Source of the DNA: Sporocytophaga myxococcoides DSM 11118
GTDB taxonomy: Bacteria; Bacteroidota; Bacteroidia; Cytophagales; Cytophagaceae
Direction: 5' to 3'
Length of the DNA: 64,000 nt
Assembly: GCF_000426725.1 (NCBI RefSeq)
Contig: NZ_KE384560.1
Span: forward strand, 1,249,048-1,313,047
The translations under genes and the position numbers were made by a program. The notes under the pieces were generated by a model that worked only from the letters and a program-made list of their open reading frames with translations, was not told where the DNA came from and ran no database searches. Shown in pieces: positions 18,829 through 28,044 of the stretch (positions within the stretch are counted from its first letter, which is position 1; the number at the start of each line of letters is the position of its first letter).

Positions 18829-21800
18829 TTAGGCTAAAGATCTCAAATCCACCGGTACTAGCCTTGATACGCCTTGCTCCACCATCGTAATTCCATAAAT
18901 AATATCTGTACTTGACATTGTCCTCTTGTTGTGTGTCACAATTATAAACTGTGATTCTTGTGAGAACTTTCTGATGATATTGTTGAACTTGTCAATATTG
19001 GCATCATCCAAAGGTGCATCTACCTCATCGAAAATACAGAATGGTGCAGGTTTAATCAGGTAAATCGCAAACAATAGAGAAATTGCTGTAAGTGTTTTTT
19101 CCCCTCCAGACAATTGGTTGATTGTTAATGGTCTCTTACCTTTTGGTTTTGCTATAATATCTATAGATGATTCAAGCGGATTGTCAGGTTGCTCCAGCTT
19201 AAGATCGCAGCTGTCTTCTTCTGAAAATAAAGACCTGAATACGCGTACGAAGTTCTCTCTGATTTTATCGTAAGCTTCCATAAAAGTATCTTTTGCTACT
19301 GAATCAATTTCATTGATTGTTTGCAATAAAGAATCTTTAGCTTTTGTAAGATCGTCTTTCTGTTCACTAATAAACTTATGTCTCTCCTGAATTTCCTGAT
19401 ATGCTTCCATAGCCATAGGGTTTATTGGCCCCATTTTATCAAGAGAGTTTTTTATTTGTACAACTTTTTGTTTCAGCTCTTCTTCACTGGCTTCAACATT
19501 ACTATCCTGAGAAAGAAGTTCATCTATATCTATGTTAAATTCAACAGACAGCCTTTCTTTGATTGAGCTCAAACTTAGTTTATTATCGTTTAATCTTGTC
19601 TGAAGTTCCAAAAGAAGAGCATCACAGTTGTCACGCAGTCTCCTTAAATCTCTGGATTCTTTTTCTAATTCGTCAATGAATGCTCTAGCTCCGTAATATT
19701 CTTTTTCAGCTTCATTAACGCCTTGTTCTATAGCTTCTTTTTCCTTGTAAAACTCAACAAGCTCATCATCGCTGACATCTGCTCTTTCAAGGAGTATACT
19801 TATCTCTTCTTCTGTTTTCTGGGCATCTTCAAGGTTTTTTTCTATCCTTTGTTTGCTATTATCGTAAGCAGCCTGCTTGTATTCAATTTCCTGAAGAAGG
19901 CTTGAAATTTTATTTTTTTGCTGATGGTAAATAATATTTTCCTGATTGAATATTGCACTCTTATTAGTGAGTTGTTCATTCTGGATAATCAAATCTTCAT
20001 TCAGCTCTTGTTGCCTGCTTTCAAGGTCTCTCAGAAGCGATTTTTCTTCTTCTGCTCTTGGTTTTGCATCTTGTATATCATCTTCCAGTTTTTCTATTTT
20101 GTCAATAATATCATCTCTCTTCAGAGCATTGCTATTGATCATTTCTGTAAACTGTTCAAGCTTTGTTTTTACAGAGATATAATTCTGACTGGTAAGGTTA
20201 ATTTCTTTTTTAAGCTCTTCTATACTTGCTTTTAAAGTACTTTCCTTGAATTTGAAAAGTTCTCTTTGCTTTTTCTCCAGACTAAGTTTTAAGTCATCCA
20301 ATTCTGCAGAAAGCTCTTTGATTTCCTGTTGAAGTTTTTCAAGGTTTTTGGCACGTCCGATTCTTTTTCCTTCAAATAAACCTACAGAACCTCCGGAAAT
20401 ACTGAATTTTCTCTTGGTAAGTTTACCATTCTGAGTAATGAAGATTGCATCACTATCACTAGGAAGCTCTTCCTGATTATTTGTAATGATATAGACATTG
20501 TCCAGTATAAATGATACCAGGTGTTTGTATTTCGGATCAAATTCAATAATGTCTTTGGCAGCTTTGCAATGGTCAAAAGACTTGGCAGGAGCAGAGTTGA
20601 AATTTTCAAAAGTTGAAAGCACAAAGAAATTAGCTCTCCCTTTTGCCGAATCACTAAGAAGATTTACAGCTTGAACAGCCTGTGCTTCATTTTCAACTAC
20701 ATAGTAGTTCATGAACGGCTCCAGGTAGTTTTCTATAGAAACTCTGTATTGATCTTCACAGGTAAGAATATCAGAAAGGAGGGGAGCTTCTTTTCCCCAA
20801 TGAGAGTTCTTCTTCAGGAACTTTATTGCTTCAGGAAAACCTTCAAGATTATCAACAAGAGATTTAGTAAGGCTATATTCGTTCTGCTTGGAATCCAGCT
20901 TCCTGTTGATCTGCGTGATTTGATCCTTTATGGTTTCAATTTCCTTTTCAAGTTGGGCGATTTCTTCCTGAAGCGTTTTTTCTTGATTTTCAAGTTTCTC
21001 CAGTTTCAGGTTTTTGGATTCAAGTTCCTCTGAAATCTCTTGAACTTTGCCTTCAAAATCTGCAAGGCTGGCGGAATGTGCCGATGAGTCAGAGGTAGTT
21101 TTCTCAAGTTCCTGCTTCAATGAACTTGCCTGAATCTGATATATCTCAATGTTTTTATTCAGATGAAATACCTCTTCTTGTTTTTTTCTTAGCTGTCCGC
21201 TCAATACAGAAAGCTCTTCCTGCAGTCGGCTTGTACTGGCCTTCTGGTTTTCATATTCTTCTTTATATGCCTGAACTTTAACCTCGATTTCAGCCATTAT
21301 TTTCTCTGCTGTTTCGGCTTCTGCCTGCAGACTGGAAATGCTGAATTCTGCTCTTTCATTACTTTTCTTATCCTGCTCTATTTGCTCACGAAGGTTATTA
21401 TTTTTGTCGTTCAGGAAAGAAAGTCTTTCATGTTTTATTTTTTTGTCGCTTTCGTAATTTCTAATTTTGTTCACATGCTCATTCAGTGTCTTTTGTCTGG
21501 AAGCAAGTGTTTTTTCTCTGTTTACAAGCTCAGCTTTTTCTTTTTCAACCCCACCTTCTTTTTCTGCTATTTGGGTATTGTATCCAATTCTCTTGTCTGT
21601 TTCTTCTTCAAGTTGTTTCTGAAGAGATAAGAAATCTTCTCTTTGGCCTTGAATGGTGACCTTTGCAAGATCGATACTAACTTGCTTATATTGTTCTTTT
21701 ACTTGAAAGTACTTTTCCGTCTGTTTAGCCTGCTTTTCTAAAGATTTCAGGTTCTTATTGATCTCAAAAAGTAGATCTTCTACACGTTCAAGATCTTTGT

Positions 21801-22353
21801 CCGTATCTTCAAGTTTTTTAAGGCTTTGTTTTTTCCTTACTTTAAACTTTGATATACCCGCAGCTTCTTCAAATAATGTCCTTCTGGAGTTGTCTTTGTC
21901 ATTAAGGATATCATCCACCATTTTTAGCTCAATGATGGCATAACTATCAGAACCGATACCAGTATCAAGGAAAAGGTTGGTAATATCTTTCAGGCGGCAG
22001 GTAACGCCATTCAGTAAATATTCGCTTTCACCGGATCTGTAATATCTTCTGGTAATAGTAACGTGAGAATATTCAGTAGGAAGGAGATTTTTTGTATTAT
22101 TAAAAGTTAGGGAAACTTCAGCCATTTGCAGTGGCTTACGGGTTTTGGTGCCGTTAAAGATCACATTCTCCATTTTTTCAGAGCGGAGAGCTTTTGTCTT
22201 TTGTTCACCCAAAACCCATCTTATAGCATCAACAACATTGGATTTCCCACAGCCATTTGGCCCAACTATACCTGTAATACCTTCATCAAAATTGATGGTA
22301 ACTTTATCACCAAAACTCTTGAATCCTTTGATCTCTAATTTGCTTAACTGCAT
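18829..22353 (-). CDS. smc: Chromosome segregation protein SMC
   Basis: 1174 residues, full length for bacterial SMC. The N-terminal head has Walker A GIVGPNGCGKSNVVDAIRW near residue 30. Two long coiled-coil arms flank a hinge (about 510-670, with YLEPFMNYYVVENE and ISGGSVGLFEG). The C-terminal head has the ABC signature LSGGEKTLTA and Walker B FCIFDEVDAPLDDAN. The protein organises and segregates the chromosome as a dimer, usually with ScpA/ScpB, which are not in this window. The ATG start at 22353 fits the family N-terminus MQLSKLEIKGFKSFG. It is transcribed alone. Confidence 0.97.
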   Translation of the reverse strand: MQLSKLEIKGFKSFGDKVTINFDEGITGIVGPNGCGKSNVVDAIRWVLGEQKTKALRSEKMENVIFNGTKTRKPLQMAEVSLTFNNTKNLLPTEYSHVTITRRYYRSGESEYLLNGVTCRLKDITNLFLDTGIGSDSYAIIELKMVDDILNDKDNSRRTLFEEAAGISKFKVRKKQSLKKLEDTDKDLERVEDLLFEINKNLKSLEKQAKQTEKYFQVKEQYKQVSIDLAKVTIQGQREDFLSLQKQLEEETDKRIGYNTQIAEKEGGVEKEKAELVNREKTLASRQKTLNEHVNKIRNYESDKKIKHERLSFLNDKNNNLREQIEQDKKSNERAEFSISSLQAEAETAEKIMAEIEVKVQAYKEEYENQKASTSRLQEELSVLSGQLRKKQEEVFHLNKNIEIYQIQASSLKQELEKTTSDSSAHSASLADFEGKVQEISEELESKNLKLEKLENQEKTLQEEIAQLEKEIETIKDQITQINRKLDSKQNEYSLTKSLVDNLEGFPEAIKFLKKNSHWGKEAPLLSDILTCEDQYRVSIENYLEPFMNYYVVENEAQAVQAVNLLSDSAKGRANFFVLSTFENFNSAPAKSFDHCKAAKDIIEFDPKYKHLVSFILDNVYIITNNQEELPSDSDAIFITQNGKLTKRKFSISGGSVGLFEGKRIGRAKNLEKLQQEIKELSAELDDLKLSLEKKQRELFKFKESTLKASIEELKKEINLTSQNYISVKTKLEQFTEMINSNALKRDDIIDKIEKLEDDIQDAKPRAEEEKSLLRDLESRQQELNEDLIIQNEQLTNKSAIFNQENIIYHQQKNKISSLLQEIEYKQAAYDNSKQRIEKNLEDAQKTEEEISILLERADVSDDELVEFYKEKEAIEQGVNEAEKEYYGARAFIDELEKESRDLRRLRDNCDALLLELQTRLNDNKLSLSSIKERLSVEFNIDIDELLSQDSNVEASEEELKQKVVQIKNSLDKMGPINPMAMEAYQEIQERHKFISEQKDDLTKAKDSLLQTINEIDSVAKDTFMEAYDKIRENFVRVFRSLFSEEDSCDLKLEQPDNPLESSIDIIAKPKGKRPLTINQLSGGEKTLTAISLLFAIYLIKPAPFCIFDEVDAPLDDANIDKFNNIIRKFSQESQFIIVTHNKRTMSSTDIIYGITMVEQGVSRLVPVDLRSLA

Positions 22354-22656
22354 GAATTAACCCCTTTTTTGGAATTATGGAAGTTTAAAATTACAGGATA
22401 CTAACGGATATATAGTAGTGCGGAGAACCGTTTTTCTCAACAGGATTATCAACAAAAACGTTCATTGACTGGGGATAAGTAGTGAATATTTCTCCGTCAA
22501 AATGTCTTTGAAAATTTAGGCAAGATTATACTATTGTTAAATTTTGAGATAAAAATCTTGTTATTAAATAGTTAATGGAAGTCCTGTAAAATGTAAAAAC
22601 TCCCGAAGTTATGAACTCCGGGAGTTTTTGCATTTATAACTTTTAAAAGATTAAGT
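22354..22656. other. Intergenic region between smc and desaturase gene
   Basis: 303 bp, AT-rich, holding the smc upstream region and the desaturase terminator described separately. No small gene or RNA was recognised. Confidence 0.6.
22595..22629 (-). terminator. Rho-independent terminator of desaturase gene
   Basis: Stem AAAAACTCCCG (22595-22605) pairs with CGGGAGTTTTT (22619-22629), with an inner AGTT/AACT extension and a 3-nt loop. Read on the minus strand the hairpin ends in a U run, 28 bp past the stop of the desaturase gene. Confidence 0.85.
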
Positions 22657-23397
22657 TTAAGCCAATGCTGTTTTACTTAATTTTATTATTCTGCAGAAGG
22701 ACAAGATTCTGATAACTGGATATGTAGGATCAAATTCAAACCATTTCATTGCAAAATTTGCTCTTCCTGCATATTTGTGGTGGTTATTCTGAAATAACTC
22801 GCCTCCAAGAAGGAAATCTATAAAAAGGCTGTTTTTTGATTTATCGTTGTTGTCAAAATTCGAGTAACCGTATTTGTGACCGCTCCAGTTTACAATAGCA
22901 CCATGAACAGGGCCCATCAAAAAGTGAATTGGCAATAAAAGGAACATGAACCATGGAGGAGAAATCCAGATATAAAATAATGCATAAGCAACTCCCCAGC
23001 CAATTCTAGAGGCCCACATGTCACCTAAAGTATCTATGAAGTTCCATGTAGGTACATCTTTCTGAAATTTTTCTTCAATGTTGCCTCTATGATTAAGGAC
23101 GTCATTGTAAGTATCTTTAGTCTTAACCATCATAGTCAAAAGGTTTTTGGTATGATGTGGAGAGTGAGGATCTTGCGGAGTGTCACTATATGCATGATGC
23201 ATACGGTGTAACACTGCATATGCTCTTGGGTTCAGGTAAGAAGAACCTTGAGATAGATAAGTTAGAAAATAGAAGAATTTCTCCCAGAAAGCTGACATGG
23301 TAAACATCTTATGTGCACTATATCTGTGCAGGAAGAATGTCTGGCTAAACAAAGAAAGATACCAGTGAATGATAAAGAATGTGAGAACTATATACAT
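22657..23397 (-). CDS. Membrane fatty acid (acyl-CoA/acyl-lipid) desaturase
   Basis: 246 residues. Histidine boxes of di-iron desaturases: HRYSAH (H24, H29), HRMHH (H64, H67, H68) and QNNHH near residue 215. Hydrophobic segments at about 1-22, 38-55 and 145-180 anchor it in the inner membrane. It introduces a double bond, probably delta-9, into fatty acyl chains for membrane fluidity. In the third box the first histidine of HxxHH is replaced by glutamine, a variant found in part of this family. It is short compared with eukaryotic enzymes and lacks a fused cytochrome b5, as is usual for bacteria. Single gene with its own terminator. Confidence 0.88.
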   Translation of the reverse strand: MYIVLTFFIIHWYLSLFSQTFFLHRYSAHKMFTMSAFWEKFFYFLTYLSQGSSYLNPRAYAVLHRMHHAYSDTPQDPHSPHHTKNLLTMMVKTKDTYNDVLNHRGNIEEKFQKDVPTWNFIDTLGDMWASRIGWGVAYALFYIWISPPWFMFLLLPIHFLMGPVHGAIVNWSGHKYGYSNFDNNDKSKNSLFIDFLLGGELFQNNHHKYAGRANFAMKWFEFDPTYPVIRILSFCRIIKLSKTALA

Positions 23398-23558
23398 TAT
23401 CGAATTGAATTGTTTTGTAAATCACTATTTAATAAGATCCCATTAGTAAAATGGGAGTTATTGAATACAGTGCAAGTTAAGCAAAAAATCTATAAAGAAG
23501 GATAATTTGTTTGCCTAATTATGCGATGAATTCGTTTTGGGTATAATTAACTAATTAA

Positions 23559-24230
23559 TTAAAAGGTTGTTAATGCAAATGAGATAATATTTGCTCCCAT
23601 TTGAAGTGCTTTTTGCCTTTTTTCTTCCGGATCATTGTAAATAGTTTGGTCTTCCCAACCATTGCCAAGATCTGTTTCATAGGTATAAAAGCAGACAAGT
23701 TTTCCTTCAAAAATTATACCGTAGCCTTTGGGAGGCTTGTTGTCATGCTCATGGATTTTGGGCAGACCGTTATTGAATTCAAACTTCTGATGATAAATAG
23801 GATGATTAAAAGGTAATTCCACAAAATCCAGCTCTGGAAATACTTTTTTCATTTCCAGTCTTATAAATTTATCCATACCATAATTGTCATCAATGTGAAG
23901 AAAACCTCCTCCAGTGAGATAGGTTCTGAGGTTTTCAGCTTCCTGTCTTGAAAAGACTACGTTGCCGTGTCCCGTCATGTGTATAAAAGGGTAGGAGAAA
24001 AGCTCTGGACTCCCTACTTCAACTACATCTTCTTCCTGGTAAAGATTTAATTTTAACTGCTGATTACAAAATTTTATAAGATTTGGCAGAGAAGTTTTGT
24101 TGGCATACCAATCGCCACCTCCGTTATACTTAAGTTTTGCTATTTTAAATGATGGCTGTTGGGCGAAAGTATAATTGAAAAAGAGTGTGAATGAAAGGAG
24201 TATAATTGAGAATTGAAATATCTTTTTCAT
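23559..24230 (-). CDS. DUF4159 exported protein
   Basis: 223 residues from the ATG at 24230, chosen because it starts a typical signal peptide (MKKIFQFSIILLSF ending ...FAQQ). A frame from 24272 would overlap rsmE. The body fits DUF4159: a KIAKLKYNGGGDWY opening, IHMTGHGN, LRTYLTGGGFLHIDD, FVELPFNHPIYH and the closing LQMGANIISFALT. The glutamine amidotransferase-like flavodoxin fold is expected, but no catalytic triad is obvious. Function is unknown; in Bacteroidota it is often near gliding or MoxR-type gene sets. It starts 4 bp after rsmE and is probably co-transcribed with it and the helicase. Confidence 0.8.
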   Translation of the reverse strand: MKKIFQFSIILLSFTLFFNYTFAQQPSFKIAKLKYNGGGDWYANKTSLPNLIKFCNQQLKLNLYQEEDVVEVGSPELFSYPFIHMTGHGNVVFSRQEAENLRTYLTGGGFLHIDDNYGMDKFIRLEMKKVFPELDFVELPFNHPIYHQKFEFNNGLPKIHEHDNKPPKGYGIIFEGKLVCFYTYETDLGNGWEDQTIYNDPEEKRQKALQMGANIISFALTTF

Positions 24231-24234
24231 TGTG

Positions 24235-24936
24235 TTAGCTGTTGATGATGTTAAAAATGTGACAAGCTGCAATTCCTGCTGTTTCTGTTCTTAACCTGCT
24301 GTTTCCTAAAGATGCAGGTTTAAAATTATTTTTAAAAGCAAGTGCGACTTCATCGTTTGTAAAATCGCCTTCTGGTCCAATTAAAACGCAGTACCTTGAA
24401 CTGGCCGGAGCTGCTTTTTGAAGGAGTTCTTTGTGCTCTTCAGAAAGGTATCCTATAAACTTATAATCTTCTTTGCAATTTTCAATAAAGGATTTAATAG
24501 AAGTCAAAGGATTCAATACCGGAAATAATGTTGTCTGTGACTGTTTCATGGCACTGACTGCAATTTTTTCAATTCTATCCAGATTGATATTTTTTCTTTC
24601 AGAACGGGAACATTGAATAAAGCTTATTTCATCTATGCCTATTTCTATACATTTTTCTACAAACCACTCTATCCTGTCTGCATTCTTGGTGGGAGCAATT
24701 GCCACGTGGATATAAAAGTCTTTGGGTTTGCTGGTGGTTTGTGAAAGGATTTTAAAGCGACACGCTTTATTTCCAGGATTTGTAACCTCGGCAAGGTATA
24801 ATGTGCCCTTACCGTCAGTTACTTCAATCTTATCACCGGAAGATAGTCGCAATACTTTTAAAGCATGTTTTGACTCATCTTCCGGTAATTCATTTATTTC
24901 TCCGGGGATAAATCCGGGCAAATAAAATAAATGCAT
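24235..24936 (-). CDS. rsmE: 16S rRNA m3U1498 methyltransferase RsmE
   Basis: 233 residues, full length. N-terminal PUA-like RNA-binding domain (ESKHALKVLRLSSGD) and C-terminal SPOUT methyltransferase domain with the SAM knot motifs IGPEGDFTNDE and LGNSRLRTETAGIAA. It methylates N3 of U1498 in the 30S decoding region using SAM. It lies 2 bp after the helicase stop, giving an RNA-related gene pair that is very probably one transcript. Confidence 0.95.
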   Translation of the reverse strand: MHLFYLPGFIPGEINELPEDESKHALKVLRLSSGDKIEVTDGKGTLYLAEVTNPGNKACRFKILSQTTSKPKDFYIHVAIAPTKNADRIEWFVEKCIEIGIDEISFIQCSRSERKNINLDRIEKIAVSAMKQSQTTLFPVLNPLTSIKSFIENCKEDYKFIGYLSEEHKELLQKAAPASSRYCVLIGPEGDFTNDEVALAFKNNFKPASLGNSRLRTETAGIAACHIFNIINS

Positions 24937-24938
24937 TA

Positions 24939-26723
24939 TTAAGCTCTCCTTTTACTTGCTAGTTCAAGGTTTACTGTTTTGCCTTTGATTTTATTGTTGT
25001 CCATTGAACTCATCACAACGTCAACTTTAGCTTCTGGAACTTCAATAAAAGAATAACTATCATAGATATCGATACTTCCTATTGATTTTCCCTGAATAGA
25101 TGAGTTTGAGGCAAAGGCGCCTACGATATCACCAGGACTGATTCTGTCTTTTTTTCCAAGATTGATGAAAAGTCTTACCATTTTCTCTCCGTTATTTCTA
25201 TCTTCTCTTGGACCTCTTTCAGATCTTTCGCCTCTAGAGCCTCTTTCGAATCTATCTCTTGAACCTCTTTCAAATCTGTCTCCTCTAGAACCTCTGTCTC
25301 TGTCTCTATCACCTCTTGGTCCTCTATCTCTATCTCTATCACCTCTGAAACCTCTGTCAGATCTATCTCTATCACCTCTTGAGTTTCTGTCTGATCGACC
25401 ATCTCTTCTGCGATCGTCTTTTAGTTCTTCAACAGTTCCTAAAGCAATTCTCACAAGAGCTGCTGAAAGCATTTCGTTTGAAATACCAGTTCCATTAAAC
25501 TCTTCAGCTACTGATGAATAAAAATCAGGAACACCTTGAGTTAATAGGGAAGAGATCTGATCGAACAAATTCTGTTTTTTCAATTTCAGAATTTCTTCTC
25601 CTGTAGGAAGTGCACCTCTTGCTATTTTAACTTTACAGTAGTTCTGAATGTCTTTTAGCCTTAAAAAGTCTTTACCACTGGATACAAAAGTGAATGACTT
25701 GCCGGTGTTACCGGCTCTACCAGTTCTCCCTATTCTGTGAACATAAAATTCATTATCAAGAGGAACGTCATAGTTAAATACAGCATCAACACCATTAACA
25801 TCTATACCTCTAGCTGCAACGTCTGTAGCTACAAGGAGATTTAGTGTGTAATTTCTGAATTTTCCCATTACATGGTTACGCTGATTCTGGCTAAGGTCGC
25901 CGTGAAGTCCTTCAGCTTTCAGACCATGTTTCTGCATTTCTTCAACCAATTCATCAACAGCTCTCTTCGTATTGCAGAAAACAAGAGCAAGTTTTACCTG
26001 GTGGATTTCTACAAGATGCTTAAGCAATAATACTTTTTGATTGTCAGAGATATCGTAGAAAAATTGCTCAATAGAATCGACAGTAAGTTCTTTTCCAACA
26101 ACTTTTACAAGTTCAGGATTAGTCTGATACTTTCTTGTCAGTTTCATGATAGGTTCTGCCATTGTAGCAGAGAACAGGATTGTTTGTCTTTCTTTTGGAA
26201 TAGAAGATAAGATTCTTTCCAAATCTTCAACAAAACCCATGTTTAGCATTTCATCAGCTTCGTCAAGGATTACTTGCTTAACATTCTGAAGTGACAATGT
26301 TTTTCTTGTTAAGTGGTCGATCACTCTACCTGGAGTTCCGACTACAATCTGTACGCCTCTTTTTAGAGCAGTAGCCTGTCTTTCAAAAGACTCTCCGCCG
26401 AAAATCGGCAATACGTTAATACCTTTCTTGAACTTGGCAATTTTCTTTAACTCATTGCTAACCTGTACGGCAAGTTCACGTGTAGGACATAGGACGATTG
26501 TCTGTGGGGTTTTAATTGCAGGGTCGCAAAGCTCGATGGCCGGTATGCCGAAAGCTGCTGTTTTCCCTGTCCCCGTTTGCGCCTGCCCGATTACGTCTTT
26601 TCCCTGAAGTACGACTGGAATAGCAAGCGATTGGATTGGTGATGCCTCTTCAAAGCCCATTTCTGTTAATGCCTTGAGTGTCTCTTCTGAAAGAGGCAGC
26701 GAATCAAATTTGATTTTTGTCAT
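24939..26723 (-). CDS. DEAD-box RNA helicase (DeaD/CsdA-like)
   Basis: 594 residues from the ATG at 26723 (MTKIKFDSLPLSEETL); five extra codons to 26738 are possible. All helicase motifs are visible: Q motif (GFEEASPIQSLAIP), AQTGTGKT, PTRELA, TPGRVIDH, DEAD, SAT, and HRIGRTGRAG. After about residue 430 comes an RGG-like tail of alternating RDRDRG, RGDR and RFERGS units (about 445-520) and then a DbpA-type RNA-binding domain (VRLFINLGKKDRISPGDIVGAFA). It unwinds structured RNA, probably for ribosome assembly and cold adaptation. It is first in the run with rsmE and the DUF4159 gene. Confidence 0.92.
   Translation of the reverse strand: MTKIKFDSLPLSEETLKALTEMGFEEASPIQSLAIPVVLQGKDVIGQAQTGTGKTAAFGIPAIELCDPAIKTPQTIVLCPTRELAVQVSNELKKIAKFKKGINVLPIFGGESFERQATALKRGVQIVVGTPGRVIDHLTRKTLSLQNVKQVILDEADEMLNMGFVEDLERILSSIPKERQTILFSATMAEPIMKLTRKYQTNPELVKVVGKELTVDSIEQFFYDISDNQKVLLLKHLVEIHQVKLALVFCNTKRAVDELVEEMQKHGLKAEGLHGDLSQNQRNHVMGKFRNYTLNLLVATDVAARGIDVNGVDAVFNYDVPLDNEFYVHRIGRTGRAGNTGKSFTFVSSGKDFLRLKDIQNYCKVKIARGALPTGEEILKLKKQNLFDQISSLLTQGVPDFYSSVAEEFNGTGISNEMLSAALVRIALGTVEELKDDRRRDGRSDRNSRGDRDRSDRGFRGDRDRDRGPRGDRDRDRGSRGDRFERGSRDRFERGSRGERSERGPREDRNNGEKMVRLFINLGKKDRISPGDIVGAFASNSSIQGKSIGSIDIYDSYSFIEVPEAKVDVVMSSMDNNKIKGKTVNLELASKRRA
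25190..25400 (-). repeat. Low-complexity RG/RD-rich coding repeat
   Basis: Imperfect short tandem units coding RDRDRG, GSRGDR and RFERGS within the helicase tail. On the plus strand it reads as repeated cctctatctctatctct-like blocks. Length variation between strains is expected. Confidence 0.75.
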
Positions 26724-27013
26724 TGAAAATTGAAACAAAATAAAAGAAAGAAATATTCAAAATATCCCAAAGAAATTTGGAATAACTGCAAAGATACAAT
26801 TAAAAATCGGATTTTAACGATTATTCTTTTAATTGAAAGGGCCGCTATCCTGTAACTACTGATGATCTGACTGTTACCTTTAGATGATTCTCAGTAGATT
26901 AATTGGAGGGTATTTGAATAAGCTAAATAAAACATGAATATATTACAAATAACAAAAACCTTCTCTCAATGGTTTAATTGTTAATTCTAGATAAACGGAA
27001 TTGGATTGGTACC

Positions 27014-27493
27014 ATGGAAAAAGGATTGGAGAAAGTTTACTTGACTCGTCTCACTGAGCTGTATGCAATGGAAAAAAAACAGTCTCAGCTATTACCGGTT
27101 CTTCTCAAACATACCACTCATAAAGAATTAAGAGAAGCCATAAAGGAACACTTGTACTATACTCAAAAGCATTTTTCCAGGTGTATAGAGATCATGAGAA
27201 GATTTGGGAAATCAAAAGTAGTAGCTTCTGTTTCCGAACCAATGGAAAAACTTTTTGAAGAAGCATGTGCTTTGGTCATGCAGAAGAAAGAAGATAATGC
27301 CGCAAACCTCACAATGATTTTACAAAAAATTGAACATCTTGAGATTGCTTCATATTCAAGTGCTCTTACCTGTGCTAAGATTCTGGATTATAAAAACGAT
27401 TGTGAAACTCTTCAAAAATGCCTGGATGAGGAATATGATCAGGACAACAGACTTGATAAAATCTCAGAGGAAATATTTATGGCACTTGTTTAA
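27014..27493 (+). CDS. DUF892 ferritin-like protein (YciE/YciF type)
   Basis: 159 residues from the ATG at 27014; an upstream TTG at 26978 gives a less likely longer form. It is entirely helical and fits the YciE/YciF family: YLTRLTELYAMEKKQSQLLP, then ELREAIKEHLYYTQKHFSR with the E and H metal-ligand positions, and later EHLEIASYSSALTCAKIL. The family has a ferritin-like four-helix fold and is linked to stress responses; the biochemical role is not settled. Its stop codon lies inside the loop of its own terminator hairpin. Single gene. Confidence 0.82.
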   Translation: MEKGLEKVYLTRLTELYAMEKKQSQLLPVLLKHTTHKELREAIKEHLYYTQKHFSRCIEIMRRFGKSKVVASVSEPMEKLFEEACALVMQKKEDNAANLTMILQKIEHLEIASYSSALTCAKILDYKNDCETLQKCLDEEYDQDNRLDKISEEIFMALV

Positions 27494-27506
27494 AGTGCCA
27501 TTTTTG
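27481..27506 (+). terminator. Terminator overlapping the DUF892 stop codon
   Basis: GGCACTT (27481-27487) pairs with AAGTGCC (27493-27499); a T run follows from 27501. The TAA stop at 27491-27493 is in the loop, so the last codons form half of the stem. Confidence 0.82.
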
Positions 27507-27519
27507 TTTTTTGCTTAAT

Positions 27520-27852
27520 TCAGAAGATCCAGAATATAATATTATTCACAACTGAGATCAGAATGGCGAATATTACGGCCCACCAAAAGCTTTTGATTTC
27601 AAAACCCTTAACGAGTTTGTCTACGAGCATAATCATAAATACGCTAATGATAAAATTGACAAGACCTAATGTCAGCCAGTTGAGTGGAAAGGCAAGAATT
27701 TTGAGAATCCAGCCCAATGTAGCATTGATGATGCCTATCAATATAGCTACCCAAATAGCAGTGCTGAAACTTTTTACCGATACGCCTGGCAATATTGCAG
27801 AAACTAGCCAGACAGCAAATGAATCTACTAAAAGATGTATGATGAATTTCAT
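27520..27852 (-). CDS. Phage_holin_4_2 family small membrane protein (YvlD-like)
   Basis: 110 residues with four hydrophobic segments (about 3-22, 30-52, 55-78, 88-108). The pattern LPGVSVKSFSTAIWVA, GIINATLGWILKILAFPLNWLT and FWWAVIFAILIS is that of the widespread phage holin family 4 superfamily member 2. Despite the name these are chromosomal inner-membrane proteins of unclear role, sometimes tied to envelope stress. No phage genes are nearby. Convergent with the DUF892 gene. Confidence 0.85.
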   Translation of the reverse strand: MKFIIHLLVDSFAVWLVSAILPGVSVKSFSTAIWVAILIGIINATLGWILKILAFPLNWLTLGLVNFIISVFMIMLVDKLVKGFEIKSFWWAVIFAILISVVNNIIFWIF

Positions 27853-28044
27853 GAGTGTATTGTTTTATGCAAATTAAACAAGCAGGATAATCAAATGTTA
27901 AAAGAGGATAAACTTAATAATAGAGACTCGGTAAGAGTGATTTTTAAATTCTTTAAAGTTTGTATATTTAAATCTTTAAGTATAAAATACAATTAAAAAA
28001 TCATACATCACATTAAACATAGTTTTTGAACTATTCGATTTTTT

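Noticed and set aside
19378..22338. Several plus-strand open frames opposite smc
   Set aside because: Low-complexity hydrophobic translations produced by the complement of coiled-coil codons.
25162..25521. Open frame on the plus strand opposite the helicase tail, with LSPLEPLS repeats
   Set aside because: It is the complement of the RGG-like coding repeat and lacks a credible start context.
27520..27852. Holin-like gene as a sign of prophage
   Set aside because: The family is a widespread chromosomal membrane protein and no phage genes are nearby.
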